Position numbers and translations under genes: made by a program. Shown in pieces: positions 1-10,278 of a stretch of DNA of 49,687 nt. The notes below the pieces were generated by a model. It saw only the letters and a list, made by a program, of their open reading frames with translations, did not search any database and was not told the DNA's origin. The DNA is from Prorocentrum cordatum (lineage: Eukaryota > Sar > Dinophyceae > Prorocentrales > Prorocentraceae): the NCBI GenBank assembly GCA_963575745.1, contig CAUYUJ010004749.1, positions 17,501 through 67,187 on the forward strand, in the 5' to 3' direction. Position 1 is the stretch's first letter. Every line of letters begins with the position of its first letter.

Positions 1-529
1 CCTCAATGGCGGGAGTCGGAGCAGACGTAGGATCACGAGAGGAGGGCCGTCCGTCCTCGGAGAAGGAGTCCACTAATCTGGCGAGATCATGATCGGCGCG
101 CTTGATTATGCTATTATTTCTGGCTGGGGCAACATCGGGCGCCTCTGAGAAATTCGGATCCACGTCGCGTACAGAAAAGGCATATGGTCTTGCCAAAAAT
201 TCGTCAACTGATGAGAGTCGCTCTCTGTCGTCACAGTCTGTCTCTTCCTCAGCACCTGGTTCATAACAGACACGCGGCGAATGATTCGCAAATAGACTCT
301 GCAAGTCCCTGACACATCCGTGGCAGGTAGGTCTTTGTATAACTGGTTTTGAAGGCCCCGTCTTGAGGTTTGCCCCAGGGAGTCTGATGGGAGCCCCTTG
401 GGTGGGAACAACGGCCGTGGAACCTCTGATAGAGCCCAGGGAGTCGGATGCCCAAGAGCCTCGTGGGAGCCCTGCTGATGGTAGTGGGATCCTGGTCCTG
501 GTGGATGCACTAATCGAAGACCACTGTTG
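1..529 (-). CDS. Partial reading frame of unknown function, running off the left edge
   Basis: An open frame of about 176 codons runs on the minus strand from just after a TGA (complement of 530-532) to base 1 without a stop. It contains no methionine, so the start is missing, spliced away or upstream of the stop. The first half is rich in Ser, Pro, Gly and Thr. The middle has a CHGC motif, and the second half is acidic with a DCDDRER stretch and short hydrophobic patches. This frame looks more protein-like than the overlapping 164-codon frame at 106-600, which is biased to Pro, Gly and Arg and is probably a shadow. I recognise no family. An exon or the edge of another retroelement are both possible. 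Confidence 0.35.
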
Positions 530-1107
530 TCACAGGTGGGGCCGCCATAAGAGCTTAGATGGGGTCCCGTTGGAAGCTCGAGGGGGCCCGTGGTTGCCAT
601 ATTGCTGGTTGTGGATACGGGGCCAGCCCGAGGTACCAGCAGTAATGCGGCAGCCGATTAAGTATATCAGTGACTGCAGGAGCTGATTCCCTACATCCAA
701 TTGTAGTGATTGTCGTGGCGTAGCTCAGGGAACCCCACAGACCCATTCGCGGCTGCGGAGCTGGGGTGGGGTCCGTTCGTGCCATCTGGCAGCTCACCAG
801 GTTTCGCAGGGGGCCCCTCCCTTTGTTCCACACGCGCCGGACAAGGATATGTGAGGCCTATACTTGAAATTATAGTATCCTGGTTGCGTAGTATCAAAGG
901 AAGGGGGGGGAAGAGGAGGAAGGAGGCGGGGGGACTGGAGACCAGAGCGCTTTATTCAAAACGAAGGAAGGCCCATTGCAGGAGGGCTGAGAATGTTTGC
1001 TTTCATTTTGCTCCTCAAGCCGACAGTCGGCGCCGCGTATTGGCGGTGCACGCGGGCTCGGTCCCAGAGGGCCCCCAGAGGATCCCAAGACAACCCCGCA
1101 GGCGTCG
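530..1107. other. No gene recognised
   Basis: This GC-rich stretch holds several overlapping short frames on both strands, but none has a recognisable motif or convincing composition. A G/A-rich run lies near 900-935. Confidence 0.4.
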
Positions 1108-1501
1108 CTCACGTTGCATCCGTCGGTCATCGGGTCGACGATGGAGGTTCGAGGTGGGTTTTCTCCGATGTACTATTCCCGTTCTGGCCGCGAGCCTGAG
1201 GGGTCACGGCTACCCCGGTGCTGGCTCCTGCGAGATCTGTTGTTTGAATATTTGTTTAAGGCGATTGGGTTAGCTTGGGGGGTCACGGCTACTCCGGCTC
1301 TTGCTCGTAGGGCAGGGTTGCGTCGTAGTCATCGTCATTGTCGTAGCCGTCGTTGTCGTTTGTCGTCGTTGACCTCTCTGTCGTCCTCGCCCACGTCGCA
1401 TCCGTCGTCCATCGGCGTTCGACGGTTCATCGGCGCTCGACGATCGAGGCTCGAGGGTGATTTCTCAGTCGTTCCATTCACGCTCTGGCCGCGAGCTGTT
1501 C
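1108..1501 (+). repeat. Diverged duplicated segment
   Basis: The block at 1108-1200 (GCATCCGTCGG, then TTCTGGCCGCGAGC) recurs in diverged form at 1390-1501 (GCATCCGTCGTC, then CTCTGGCCGCGAGC). A GGGGTCACGGCTAC motif also appears twice, near 1200 and 1279. This looks like an old tandem duplication of roughly 290 bp. No coding sequence is recognisable. Confidence 0.5.
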
Positions 1502-1670
1502 GTTATCATGCTGCAACTGCTCCTTCTCATCGAGAGGGCCGATGTCTACGAGGGCCAGTGGCTGGATCATATGCCTGGCAGTCCTCAGTGAGTCAGTTAT
1601 CCACAGCTTTTCCTGCAACCGCTCCCAACCTCATTCGCTCCGCGGCGCATCCGATGCTCGCGCCAGGGTA

Positions 1671-1801
1671 GAACCTAAGCGCGCGAAGCGCGCGCGCATG
1701 CTTCTAGTACATCTATATACATTTATGTATACTATGATGCCGAACACTTTAGACTTCAAGTGGATCATGATGGAACCTAAGCGCGCGAAGCGCGCGCGCG
1801 T
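1671..1801 (+). repeat. Two copies of a GC-palindromic 29-bp motif
   Basis: Copies at 1671-1699 and 1773-1801 both begin GAACCTAAGC and continue into GCGCGC-GAA-GCGCGC, which can fold as a 6-bp stem with a three-base loop. They are about 100 bp apart. No flanking target duplication is evident. Confidence 0.6.
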
Positions 1802-1872
1802 GGCTGTAAAACATGTTTATACATACATATATGCATTCCTACCCTCATACACACGTTTATATGTCTGTATGC

Positions 1873-1903
<31 letters not shown>

Positions 1904-1905
1904 CT
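1732..1905 (+). repeat. Dispersed repeat with a (TA)n tail, first copy
   Basis: The text TGCCGAACACTTTAGACTTC near 1739 and CATACACACGTTTATATG near 1847 recurs, slightly changed, at 12523-12600. A (TA)n run lies at 1873-1898. The same family precedes dispersed repeat A at 12620, so the two probably form one repeat with an unstable AT-rich section. Confidence 0.5.
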
Positions 1906-2050
1906 CGCCCCCCTGTGATCTACCTTTCCTGTGTTTTCCTTCAGGCGATCAGCAGTATTGCAGCGTTTCTGTATCGAGCAGCGCATTGCCGCTAGATATG
2001 AATCGCACATTCATGCACAGCATTCAAAAAAATAAGGCGGGCTCTCGGGC

Positions 2051-3271
2051 TCAATAAAGCGCCTTCAGCATGTCGCCAGTACGCGACCATAACTCCTGCC
2101 CTTTATTCCAGAAGGTCCACTGCGCCGACCGAATGCGGCGTCTGGTGGCGTGCGTGCCGACCCTGCGCGTGCGAGACTGGAGGTGCTCCCGCAAATGAGC
2201 CCAGAAGCGATCAATAATCTGCGTTCCAGACTTGGTGCGCAGCGTAACACCGCTCGGCAACTCGTGATCCACCACCTCGGAGAATTTCGGCTTGAGCCAG
2301 AAAGTTTCCCCCTGTCGCACAACTTCCCTCTTCATGTGAACGACGTTGTCGTGAAGAACGCCTGGAAACTTCATCTTGTAAGTGCGCGCCCCGTCAGCGT
2401 GCAGTACCACATGTCGTCTGGCGGGGTGCCGCTGAGCAATGGGTTTCCAATCGCGCCTGCGAGTTGGACCAGTTCCAGGCGCGCGCCTTTGAGTCTTGCA
2501 TGGGCCGGGACGGGTTAGTACCAAAGTCTCTGGCCTCCCACGTTCGACCAGTCCTCCCCATTGCGCCCACCTCACTGGCTTGTCCTTGTCAGAAACTGCC
2601 ACATCGTTTTCTTTACCCAAATCCGCCTCGTCCGCCTCCACGTCCGGCCACTCGTCGACGGCGCCAGACTTAATCGTCTTCTCCATCTGCTGAACGTATC
2701 GCACCCTGGCGCCGCCGAGGCGGGCGCACGTGGACTCTATGAGCTTGTGGTTGTTCCCAGTGATCTGGTGGCATTTGGTTTGTGCAACATCCCAAGTCGC
2801 ACAGGTGCAAGTCGCCACTTTATCAGCAAGCGAAGAAGTACACTGCCCCCACCCCACCGAGAACACAGGGTGGTTGTGGTGAGGAAGCACAAACTTCTGG
2901 CACTTCTTGCTGCTGCAACGATCGGTTGGGCCTCTGCGCGCAACGTTTCTCAATGGGCCCACGTGCCCGCCCGCGCACCATGGACAGACCATGCCGTGCC
3001 AATCTTGAAGGCGCCCGGTGGCGGTGAGCTTCTTCACGAGCTGCATGGGGGAAGCCGTATACACGGCCTTCAGGGTGCATTGGATAGCGAGGCGGTCACC
3101 TCGAGACTTGTGAGTCTTTTGGCCGTGTCGCACGTAGGGCACGTACGGTGTTTTCTTATTTGCGGCTGGCTTTTTTCGCAACCTTCCTGACCATGCGTGC
3201 CTTCCCGCGCTTGGGCATGCAAGACTGAAAGGCAGCGGGCTTCTTCGCGCGCGGCCGAGAAGAGCCAGCAA
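2051..3271 (-). CDS. IS1595/ISXO2-like DDE transposase
   Basis: The 406-codon frame encodes a likely cut-and-paste transposase. A CPWC motif near residue 97 starts a zinc-ribbon-like N-terminus, followed by Cys-rich segments with a KCHQITG motif. The catalytic region shows VEADEADLGK (first Asp), VVLHADGARTYK (second Asp) and GTQIIDRFWAHLREHL. The last matches the family's NRIESFW-type block, but with Asp where the family usually has Glu or Asn. Length and motif order fit the bacterial IS1595/ISXO2 and eukaryotic Merlin group. The first residues overlap the upstream palm/peptidase frame. A run of six A residues near 3171-3176 lies at the junction, and with five the two frames would be one, so this is probably the C-terminal part of a larger protein. 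No terminal inverted repeats were found by eye. Confidence 0.75.
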   Translation of the reverse strand: MLALLGRARRSPLPFSLACPSAGRHAWSGRLRKKPAANKKTPYVPYVRHGQKTHKSRGDRLAIQCTLKAVYTASPMQLVKKLTATGRLQDWHGMVCPWCAGGHVGPLRNVARRGPTDRCSSKKCQKFVLPHHNHPVFSVGWGQCTSSLADKVATCTCATWDVAQTKCHQITGNNHKLIESTCARLGGARVRYVQQMEKTIKSGAVDEWPDVEADEADLGKENDVAVSDKDKPVRWAQWGGLVERGRPETLVLTRPGPCKTQRRAPGTGPTRRRDWKPIAQRHPARRHVVLHADGARTYKMKFPGVLHDNVVHMKREVVRQGETFWLKPKFSEVVDHELPSGVTLRTKSGTQIIDRFWAHLREHLQSRTRRVGTHATRRRIRSAQWTFWNKGQELWSRTGDMLKALY

Positions 3272-4748
3272 TCAAATCCAAGACGTCTGTCTCGACACTG
3301 CCGTCGCCAGCCCCGTATTCGGTAATTTGCAGCAGGCGGGCATGGCATCGGCCCTCGTCCCAGTGGGTAACCAAATCGAACAAGGCCTCGTCGCCAATCT
3401 GCATCACAACGTCCTGGTGAGAGTCGTAAGCAAGCATCTGCTGCAAATCCCCGTGGGCGCGGAGACCAACTGCATGTCCGCGAGTTCCAGGCATTCCAAT
3501 GTGCAACAGGAAGCAGTGCGCGGAGTCGGCGCAGATCATTCCGCTCAGCTGTAGCTCATGGAACACCAGAGGTCGATAAATCTTGTACAACTGTCGATAA
3601 GAGTATGGGCAGCAGGCGAACCTTGACTGGCTCGGCTCCCCGGAAACCGAATCCACATTTGCGAGAGCGCTCGCTGCGCACATACTTTCCCCGGGGACCG
3701 CTTGGAGCTTCTGCTGAGACATCTCGCAAGCTGCCGCCAGGAGTGAGGAGAAGTCGTTATGGTGCGGCGGCGACGGGGGGGCACCACCTGCACCTCGGAC
3801 CTCCTCTCCTTGCTCGGGGGCGGACGTCCTCCAGGGTATCTCCACGCCGCTGAGATCTTTCAAATGCAAAGATACGCCGTGCCCGTGTTCGACTGCAGAC
3901 ACAAGTCCGATGAAGCCCTCGTCGTGCACGTCGAGCCCCATTGGCCTGAAGTAAATGCCATCGAAGACAAGAGAAACTGACTCGGCCCCTGCTTCTTCTA
4001 ATGCCTGCTTCAGATTCATCAAAACCCGACACTCCAGCTCGCCCAGGAAGATGTGAAGCGAGCTGCATTCAGGCCGCGCTCTCGCGACATCCTGATACAG
4101 CGTGTCGTGCTCGAGAAGAAATCGAGCGGCATTGGCTACTTCCGTTTGCAGACCATCCAAATGCGGAAGCCAGTCAGGCCGCTCCTCTGGATCTGGCGAC
4201 TGCCGCCCGTTTGGGCTGGTCGCCGAGATGAGCAGCTTCTTGGCGACGTCCACCCCGACGTCGAAATACCCAGAGACGAAGCTCTTCCACCCGCCCCAGT
4301 TGCTGACGACGTCGCACAGAAGTGGAAACTCTGACTCGACGCATATCCTCTCGTTCCGCTTCAAGGCCACAACCAGCAAACTGAAGAATGCAACCTTGAT
4401 ATCGAGTTTCAGAGCGCCTCCTGGAATTCCAACCAAAGCAGCGCGCCGAGCCTCCTTGCTAATCTTCTGAAGAGATGGGCCCTCTGTGAAAAGTCTCCCA
4501 TAACCCTGCTTTGCGTATTTGCGAAGAAGGCTCCGCAGGGAGCGCTGCTGGCCGTCTCCAGCGGCTTCCACGGACGCGGCCCCTCGTTTCTCTAATAAAC
4601 GAACAGAGCTTTGAACCTGGATTTGCCGCCTGTCGGCCTCCGGAGTCGACGTGGGCAGCCAAGGCGGCGATGTCCACGACGTCCGCCACCGAGCAGACAG
4701 CGGAGCAGCAGATGGGGCGAAGTTCTTGCTCGTCGTCAGAGAAGACAT
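3156..4748 (-). CDS. Polymerase-palm-like and possible cysteine-peptidase regions of a DNA transposon
   Basis: The frame has 530 codons, but the first 35 or so are probably a shadow, with true coding entering near 4640 from the upstream frame. Region 1 has EGPSLQKISKEARR, then LDIKVAFFSLL (like polymerase motif A), and later ECRVLMNLKQAL followed by SLVFDGIYFRP (like motif C). This resembles palm proteins I associate with protist mobile DNA. Region 2 has GESMCAASALANV, then HAVGLRAHG and LAYDSHQD, a Cys-His-Asp order seen in Josephin- or OTU-like peptidases. That assignment is inference from spacing. A basic tail leads into the transposase. Together with the neighbouring frames this is probably one mobile-element polyprotein. 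The palm call is moderately supported, the peptidase call weakly. Confidence 0.55.
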   Translation of the reverse strand: MSSLTTSKNFAPSAAPLSARWRTSWTSPPWLPTSTPEADRRQIQVQSSVRLLEKRGAASVEAAGDGQQRSLRSLLRKYAKQGYGRLFTEGPSLQKISKEARRAALVGIPGGALKLDIKVAFFSLLVVALKRNERICVESEFPLLCDVVSNWGGWKSFVSGYFDVGVDVAKKLLISATSPNGRQSPDPEERPDWLPHLDGLQTEVANAARFLLEHDTLYQDVARARPECSSLHIFLGELECRVLMNLKQALEEAGAESVSLVFDGIYFRPMGLDVHDEGFIGLVSAVEHGHGVSLHLKDLSGVEIPWRTSAPEQGEEVRGAGGAPPSPPHHNDFSSLLAAACEMSQQKLQAVPGESMCAASALANVDSVSGEPSQSRFACCPYSYRQLYKIYRPLVFHELQLSGMICADSAHCFLLHIGMPGTRGHAVGLRAHGDLQQMLAYDSHQDVVMQIGDEALFDLVTHWDEGRCHARLLQITEYGAGDGSVETDVLDLIAGSSRPRAKKPAAFQSCMPKRGKARMVRKVAKKASRK

Positions 4749-5031
4749 AATATTCGCCCCTGGGCCGGCCTCCCGTGGCCCATCTCTCGCTAGGGGGCGC
4801 CGCTGGCGATGGAATGCTGAAATCTCGGGACAGCTTCACCATCACGTCAGCCATCATTGGGAATAGTAGCGCGTAGCGCTGCTGCTTGCCGAAGAAGTTC
4901 ACGTCGGTGTCTTCCTGGACCAAGTAATCGGCCAAAGGCCCGCAACTTTTTGCGAGAGACACCACCTTCGCGGAAAACAGGAAGCGCCTTAAGAAGCGTT
5001 CTCTTTCTTTGAGAGGCTGTCTGAGCAGCCC
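4459..5031 (-). CDS. N-terminal part of the transposon polyprotein
   Basis: This frame opens after a TAG (complement of 5032-5034) and is protein-like to about 4640. It has a basic start (LKERERFLRRF), then ADYLVQEDTDVNFFGK, a hydrophobic MMADVMVKL segment and an acidic SDDEQEL. Near 4640 the coding signal passes to the frame of the palm-like region, a +1 change; the rest to 4459 is probably shadow. No ATG can be chosen with confidence. An intron or a one-base insertion could explain the junction. Confidence 0.5.
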   Translation of the reverse strand, partial: GLLRQPLKERERFLRRFLFSAKVVSLAKSCGPLADYLVQEDTDVNFFGKQQRYALLFPMMADVMVKLSRDFSIPSPAAPPSERWATGGRPRGEYYVFSDDEQELRPICCSAVCSVADVVDIAALAAHVDSGGRQAANPGSKLCSFIRETRGRVRGSRWRRPAALPAEPSSQIRKAGLWETFHRGPISSED

Positions 5032-5107
5032 CTAAATAATCTAAAAACCATGTTTCCTGGAAAGCCAACTCCTTGTTCTCCCCTCACCGGGTGCGCCGCC
5101 AAGCCTT

Positions 5108-5707
5108 AGGCGCGCCGCTTCCTCCACCACGTTTTCCAGCTTGTCGTTTTTCTTGTTGGCCCTGTCGTAGGCCTTGCGGTTGTTCTCCGTTGTGCGCTGG
5201 GTGGGGATGCAAATGCATAGTGTTGCGTTTCGGTCTGTTGTGTGGAAGTGTCGGGTTGCCGTTGTCGTGCAATTGCTTTTGAATGTGCTCTCATTGCCGC
5301 GCTGCTCTGCTGATTGTTGAGATTTGCACTGCATGTTTTTCTTCGTTCATTGGATGTGATGTTCACCCACACAGAACCTCGGCCACGAACTTGCCGCGAC
5401 GCAGAAGGAAGAATTCCTTCTTCTGGTTCTTGGTCGTCTTGGGAAGCTCGGCCTTCTCACGCCGACGCGTTGCGCAAGTGCTGTGGAGCTTCTCCAGATG
5501 CTTCGCCGCAGCCTCTTTCAAATACTGTTTCACCCAAGGCTTCGCGATCCATCTCTTCATTGAGGCGGCCCTTTTGCGATCTCGGCATCTGTCGGTTTTC
5601 CGTTTGACGCTTTTTGTCGATGAAGTTGGCATGCCGTGCCGCGGCGCCCACGCGGGAGGGGGGAAGCAACAAATACAAAGATAACGAAAGCCGAGTAGGC
5701 TATGCAA
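5108..5707 (-). CDS. Possible 5' coding segments of the transposon gene, uncertain
   Basis: Two stretches look coding. About 5363-5600 encodes a strongly basic, helix-prone segment (MKRWIAKPWVKQYLKEAAAK, then TRRREKAELPKTTKNQKKEF). About 5108-5190 encodes a charged coil-like segment (NNRKAYDRANKKNDKLENVV). They are in different frames, separated by Thr- and Asn-rich sequence that may be an intron. A short GT..AG interval, about 5052-5083 on the minus strand, lies downstream. A basic DNA-binding N-terminus would suit a transposase, but nothing proves these belong to it. Confidence 0.3.
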
Positions 5708-5715
5708 ATGGAGAG

Positions 5716-6310
5716 GAAGAAGAGGAGGTTGAGGAGGAGAGGGACTATGGGATCCAAGGGCATGGGATCCAAGGGCATGAACATAAAGCAGACTCCATAG
5801 AATGAACCATCAGAATAAGAAGCAGAAGAGGCGAAACAAAGAGTCGATGATTACCCTCACTCATCGTACCCTCTTTTCCTTCCGCCCTCACCTCGTCGCT
5901 CCTCCTCCCCCTCCTCCTCATCATCATCATGATCGGGGTCGCACTCATCGTATATTGCTCGTCATCCTCATCATCATGATCACCATTGCTCCGATCGTCA
6001 TCCTCCTCCTGATCATTCGAACCCCGTTCTGTGTATACTGCTGCTCCTGTTCCTCATCATCGCTCCTCTTCTGCCCATCCTCCTTCTTCCACTCACACTT
6101 CTCTCCTCAATTCCTGCTCTTTCCCCTCCTCCTCCTCCTCCTCCTCCTCCTCCTCCTCATCATCATCATCACCCTCCTCTTCCTCATCTCTCCTCCTCCT
6201 CCCACTCCTACCCATCACTTGTAGCTCCTCCTCCTCCTCCTCCTCCACTCCACCTCCCTCTCCTCGTCGTTCATCCATCTCCTCCTCGCTCGTTTAATCA
6301 AGCTCTTCAT
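5716..6310. repeat. Low-complexity block with TCC/CTC runs
   Basis: The block starts with GGA-rich sequence and two copies of GGGATCCAAGGGCAT (5751-5779). It then becomes TCC/CTC-rich with interspersed ATC triplets, most regular at 6124-6160 and 6222-6250. No gene is seen; long acidic or Ser/Leu-rich frames here are repeat artefacts. Confidence 0.8.
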
Positions 6311-6434
6311 GCCTCTTATCATCGTCATCACCACCATGATCACCATGACCACCGCCATCGTGAACATCATCATCATCATCATCACCATCATCATCAACAT
6401 AATCATCGTCGTTGTCGTCATCATCATCAGCATT

Positions 6435-6508
<74 letters not shown>

Positions 6509-6600
6509 TGTAATAACCATTCATCGTCATCGTCATCATCATCATCAGACATCATCATCACCACCGTCACCATCACCGTAATAACCATCATCATCATCAA

Positions 6601-6637
<37 letters not shown>

Positions 6638-6681
6638 GTCATACGCATCATCATCACCACCATCATCATCACCATCATCAG

Positions 6682-6713
<32 letters not shown>

Positions 6714-6720
6714 CTGTCAC
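6310..6720. repeat. (ATC)n microsatellite
   Basis: Nearly continuous ATC/TCA triplets, with perfect stretches around 6433-6507, 6592-6636 and 6680-6712, broken by ACC and GTC variants. On the minus strand they read as ATG or GAT, giving Met- or Asp-homopolymer frames that are not genes. Confidence 0.95.
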
Positions 6721-6728
6721 CATCAACC

Positions 6729-6852
6729 TCACGTCCTCCTCCTCCTCCTCCTCCTGCTTATCCTCCTCCTCCTCCTCCTGCTTCTCCTCCTCCTCCTTCT
6801 CCTCCTCCGCCTCGTTCCTCTTCCTCCTCCTCCTCCTCCTCCTCCTCCTCGC
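6729..6852. repeat. (CTC)n microsatellite
   Basis: CTC triplets with scattered TGC and TTC variants, directly abutting the ATC array. Confidence 0.9.
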
Positions 6853-6861
6853 GACCGGAGC

Positions 6862-7016
6862 GGGAGCGCGGGAGAGCGGGAGAGCGGGAGAGCGGGAGAG
6901 CAGGAGAGCGGGAGAGCGGGAGAGCAGGAGAGCGGGAGAGCGGGAGAGCGTGAGAGCGGTAGAGCGGGAGAGCGGGAGGGCGGGAGAGCGGGAGAGCGGG
7001 AGAGCGGGAGAGTGGG
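6862..7016 (+). repeat. 9-bp minisatellite (GCGGGAGAG)
   Basis: About 17 tandem copies of GCGGGAGAG with single-base variants (GCAGGAGAG, GCGTGAGAG, GCGGTAGAG). The period of nine gives Arg-Ser-Pro-Ala-Leu-type repeats on the minus strand, which are not evidence of a gene. Confidence 0.95.
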
Positions 7017-7090
7017 ATATATATATATATATATATACACACACATATATACATACATGTTTATGTATGTATATATATATATATACACAT
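7017..7090. repeat. (TA)n and CATA microsatellite
   Basis: TA dinucleotides with short CACACA and CATACATA segments. They lie immediately 5' of dispersed repeat A, as a similar AT-rich stretch does at the second copy (12620). Confidence 0.9.
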
Positions 7091-7336
7091 AAACATTTCC
7101 CAAACAGGTGCTTGCACCTAGGGGGTTTTACTTGGTCTAACCATCTGGCCATGCCTGCCGGCTTTTCGCCCCCGTGCCGCCCCGTGCCGCCGACGATCAC
7201 AGCGTCTGAGGGGGGCCAGGATCCGCCTCTTCACCTCCAGGTCTCCTCTCCCTCTTGGCGTTTCACTCCCATCACATGGGGGGAGTTCCTGTGGCTGGCG
7301 AGGGACCTGGGCCAGGGCCCCTGGGACCGCCGCCAG
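7091..7336 (+). repeat. Dispersed repeat A, copy 1
   Basis: This 246-bp segment is repeated at 12620-12870 with few substitutions and one 5-bp difference (GGGGGGAGTTCC here, GGGGGGCATCGAGCTCC there). It starts AAACATTTCCCAAACAGG and ends in GGGACCGCCGCCAG. Partial relatives of its 3' end, a CCTGAGCC then CCGCC block, lie near 13499 and 16430. No coding potential is recognised; it may be a non-autonomous element. Confidence 0.85.
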
Positions 7337-7360
7337 GAAATGGCCACGATCCGTGTGGCA

Positions 7361-7606
7361 GGTGTGCCGAAGTGAGCCGGGCGACGCCATGGAGCTTCCC
7401 TCTGGTGCCACAGATGCAATTACCTGCGGGGCACGATCCGCCTGAAGGGCGCGCCATTGTGCGAACCTTGTCTCTGGGGACGTAGGTGGAGCTCCCTGTG
7501 GGGCGCGATCCCAGTGAGGGGTGTGCCGACGTGGGCGGGGGGTTGCTAAGCCAAGCCTGACTCTGGGGCCGCAGGTGAAGCTCTTTGAGGGGCGCGTTCC
7601 GTGTGA
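7361..7606 (+). repeat. Dispersed repeat B, copy near repeat A
   Basis: The sequence matches the longer tandem block at 15424-16035, especially 15837-16030. Shared blocks are TGCGGGGCACGATCCGCCTG, CGAACCTTGTCTCTGGGGAC and TGTGCCGACGTGGGCGGGG. It consists of about three degenerate units of roughly 85 bp. Similar minus-strand peptide frames (TSAHLPHGSW type) in both places are a by-product. Confidence 0.75.
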
Positions 7607-8623
7607 CTATATATATATACACACACCTATACGACCACCCTTCGGGTGATATTATGGAGGTGAGGGGGGAGGAGGAACCAACGCGTCACTCACTACATCT
7701 CGCGATCGATCCCACTATCGATCCCACTATCGACATCACTCGATCGATCTCACGATCGATCCCACTATCGATGTCACAGCCGGTCTCACAACCGATCTCA
7801 TTATCGATCTGACTCAGTCGATCTCACTATCGATATCACTATCGATCTCACATTCCGTTTCACTATCGATCTCACAATCGATCGCACACTCGGTCTCGCA
7901 TTCGGTCCCACTATCGATCTCACGATCGATCTCACCATCGATCCCACATTCGGTCCCATACTCGATCTCACTATCGACCGCACTATCGATGTCACTATCA
8001 ATCTCACGATCGATCTCACACTCGATCTTACCATCGACCCCACAATCGATCTCACTATCGTTCTCACTATCGATGTCACATTCGGTCTCACTATGGAACT
8101 GACGATCGATATCACAAGTAATCGCACAATCGATCTCACAATCGGTCGCACTATCGATATTTCAATCGATCTCGTAATCGGATGCACTATCGATCTCACA
8201 ATCGATCTAACTATCGATATCACAATCGGTCTCACAATCGATCTTACTATCGATCTCACATTCGACCTCACAGTCGATCTCACTTTCGGTGTCACAATCC
8301 ATTTCACGATCGATCTCACTATCGATCTCACTATCGATCCAACATTCGGTCTCACATTCGGTTTCACTATCGATCTCACTATCGATCTCACCATCGATCC
8401 CACTATCGATCCCATTATCAGACTATGGATCTCGCAATATATCTCACTATCGATCTCATTATCGATCTCACAGTCGGTCTCACTATAGACCTCAATCGAT
8501 GTCACAATTGATCTCACAATCGATCTCACATTCGGTCTCATTATCGATGTCATTATCGATTTCACTATCGATCTACTATCGATCTCACGATCGGTCTCAC
8601 AGTCGATCTCATCATCGATCTCA

Positions 8624-8860
8624 CGACAGGACACCGACGGGACACCGACGGGACAACGGCGGGCAACCGACGGGACAATGTGGGCTACCGCTTGACAAGG
8701 CGGGGGGGGGGGAACATTTGTGTTGGCGGACCCCTAGCGACAGCAGGGTGAATTCCTCTCGCCCGCCCACGCAGCTTCGCCTCGCCCGCACGCGCGACAC
8801 GAACACGAAACCGAAACCGATTTCGCTCTCTGTTCCACTTCGATCTCACCCCCTCACCTC
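8624..8860 (+). repeat. Satellite spacer, copy 1
   Basis: Starts CGACAGGACACCGACGGGAC, continues through a G-run, AACATTTGTGTTGGCGGACC and CGCCCACGCAGCTTCGCC, and ends CCCCTCACCTCC. This copy lacks the CCGGTGGGGG segment before GCTCTC that the others have. Confidence 0.9.
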
Positions 8861-9633
8861 CGATCGATCTCACATTCCGTTTCACTATCGATCTCACAAT
8901 CGATCGCGCACTCGGTCTCATATTCGGTCTCACTATCGATCTCACCATCGATCCCACATTCGGTCTCAGAATCGATGTCACTATCGACCGCACTATCGAT
9001 GTCACTATCGATCCCACTATGGATCTCACAATCGATCTTACCATCGGCCCCACAATCGATCTCACTATCGATCTCACTATCGATGTCACATTCGGTCTCA
9101 CTATGGAACTGACGATCGATATCACAAGTAATCTCACAATCGATCTCACAATCGGTCCCACCATCGATCTTTCAATCGATCTCATAAATGGTCTCACCAT
9201 CGATTTCACAATCGATTTATTTTTCGATCTCACAATCGATCTCACAATCGATCTCACTATCGATCCCACTATCGATCTCACATTCGATCTCACAATCGAT
9301 CTCACTTTCGGTGTCACTATCAATTTCACGATCGATCTCACGATCGATCTCACTATCGATCCAACATTCGGTCTCACATTCGGTCTCACAATCGATTTCA
9401 CTATCGACCGCACCATAGATCTCACTATCGATCCCACTATCAGACTATGGACTCACACTATATCTCACTATCGATCTCACAATCGATCTCACATTCGGTC
9501 TCACTGTCGATCTCATTCGATTTCACAATCGATCTCACATGGGGTCTCACTATCGATCTCACTATCGATCGCACTATCGGTCTCACAGTCGATCTCACGA
9601 TCGGTCTCACAGTCGATCTCAGTATCGATCTCA

Positions 9634-9880
9634 CGACAGGATACCGACGGGACACCGACGGGACAACGGTGGGCAACCGACGGGACAATGTGGGCTACCG
9701 CTTGACAAGGCCGGGGGGGGAAACATTTGTGTTGGCGGACCCCTAGCGACAGCAGAGTGAATTCCTCTCGCCCGCCCACGCAGCTTCGCCTCGCCCGCGC
9801 GCACGACACGAACACGAAGCCGCAACCGATTTCCCGGTGGGGGGCTCTCCGTTCCACTTCGATCTCGACCCTTTACCTCC
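9634..9880 (+). repeat. Satellite spacer, copy 2
   Basis: Same layout as copy 1, starting 1010 bp downstream of it. It contains CCGGTGGGGGGCTCTCCG and ends CTTTACCTCC. The following monomer tract is the short type. Confidence 0.9.
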
Positions 9881-10043
9881 GATAGCTCACTATCGATCTC
9901 ACTTTCGATCTCACATTCGGTCTCACTATCGATCTCAATCGACATCACAATCGATCTCATAATCGATCCCACATTCGGTCTCACTATCGATCTCACTATC
10001 GATCGCACGATCGGTCTCACAGTCGATCTCACTATCGATCTCA

Positions 10044-10278
10044 CGACAGGACACCGACGGGACGACGGCGGGCAACCGACGGGACAATGTGGGCTACCGC
10101 TTGACAAGGCCGGGGGGGGGAACATTTGTGTTGGCGGACCCCTAGCGACAGCAGAGTGAATTCCTCTCGCCCGCCCACGCAGCTTCGCCTCGCCCGCGCG
10201 CACACACGAACACGAAACCGAAACCGATTTCCCGGTGGGAGGCTCTCCGTTCCACTTCGATCTCACCCCCTCACCTCC
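10044..10278 (+). repeat. Satellite spacer, copy 3
   Basis: Starts 410 bp after copy 2. It has lost one of the two ACCGACGGGAC subrepeats at its left end. The following monomer tract is the long type. Confidence 0.9.

Noticed and set aside
6215-6581. Long Met-, Asp-, Ile- or His-homopolymer frames
   Set aside because: They are translations of the (ATC)n microsatellite in different frames.
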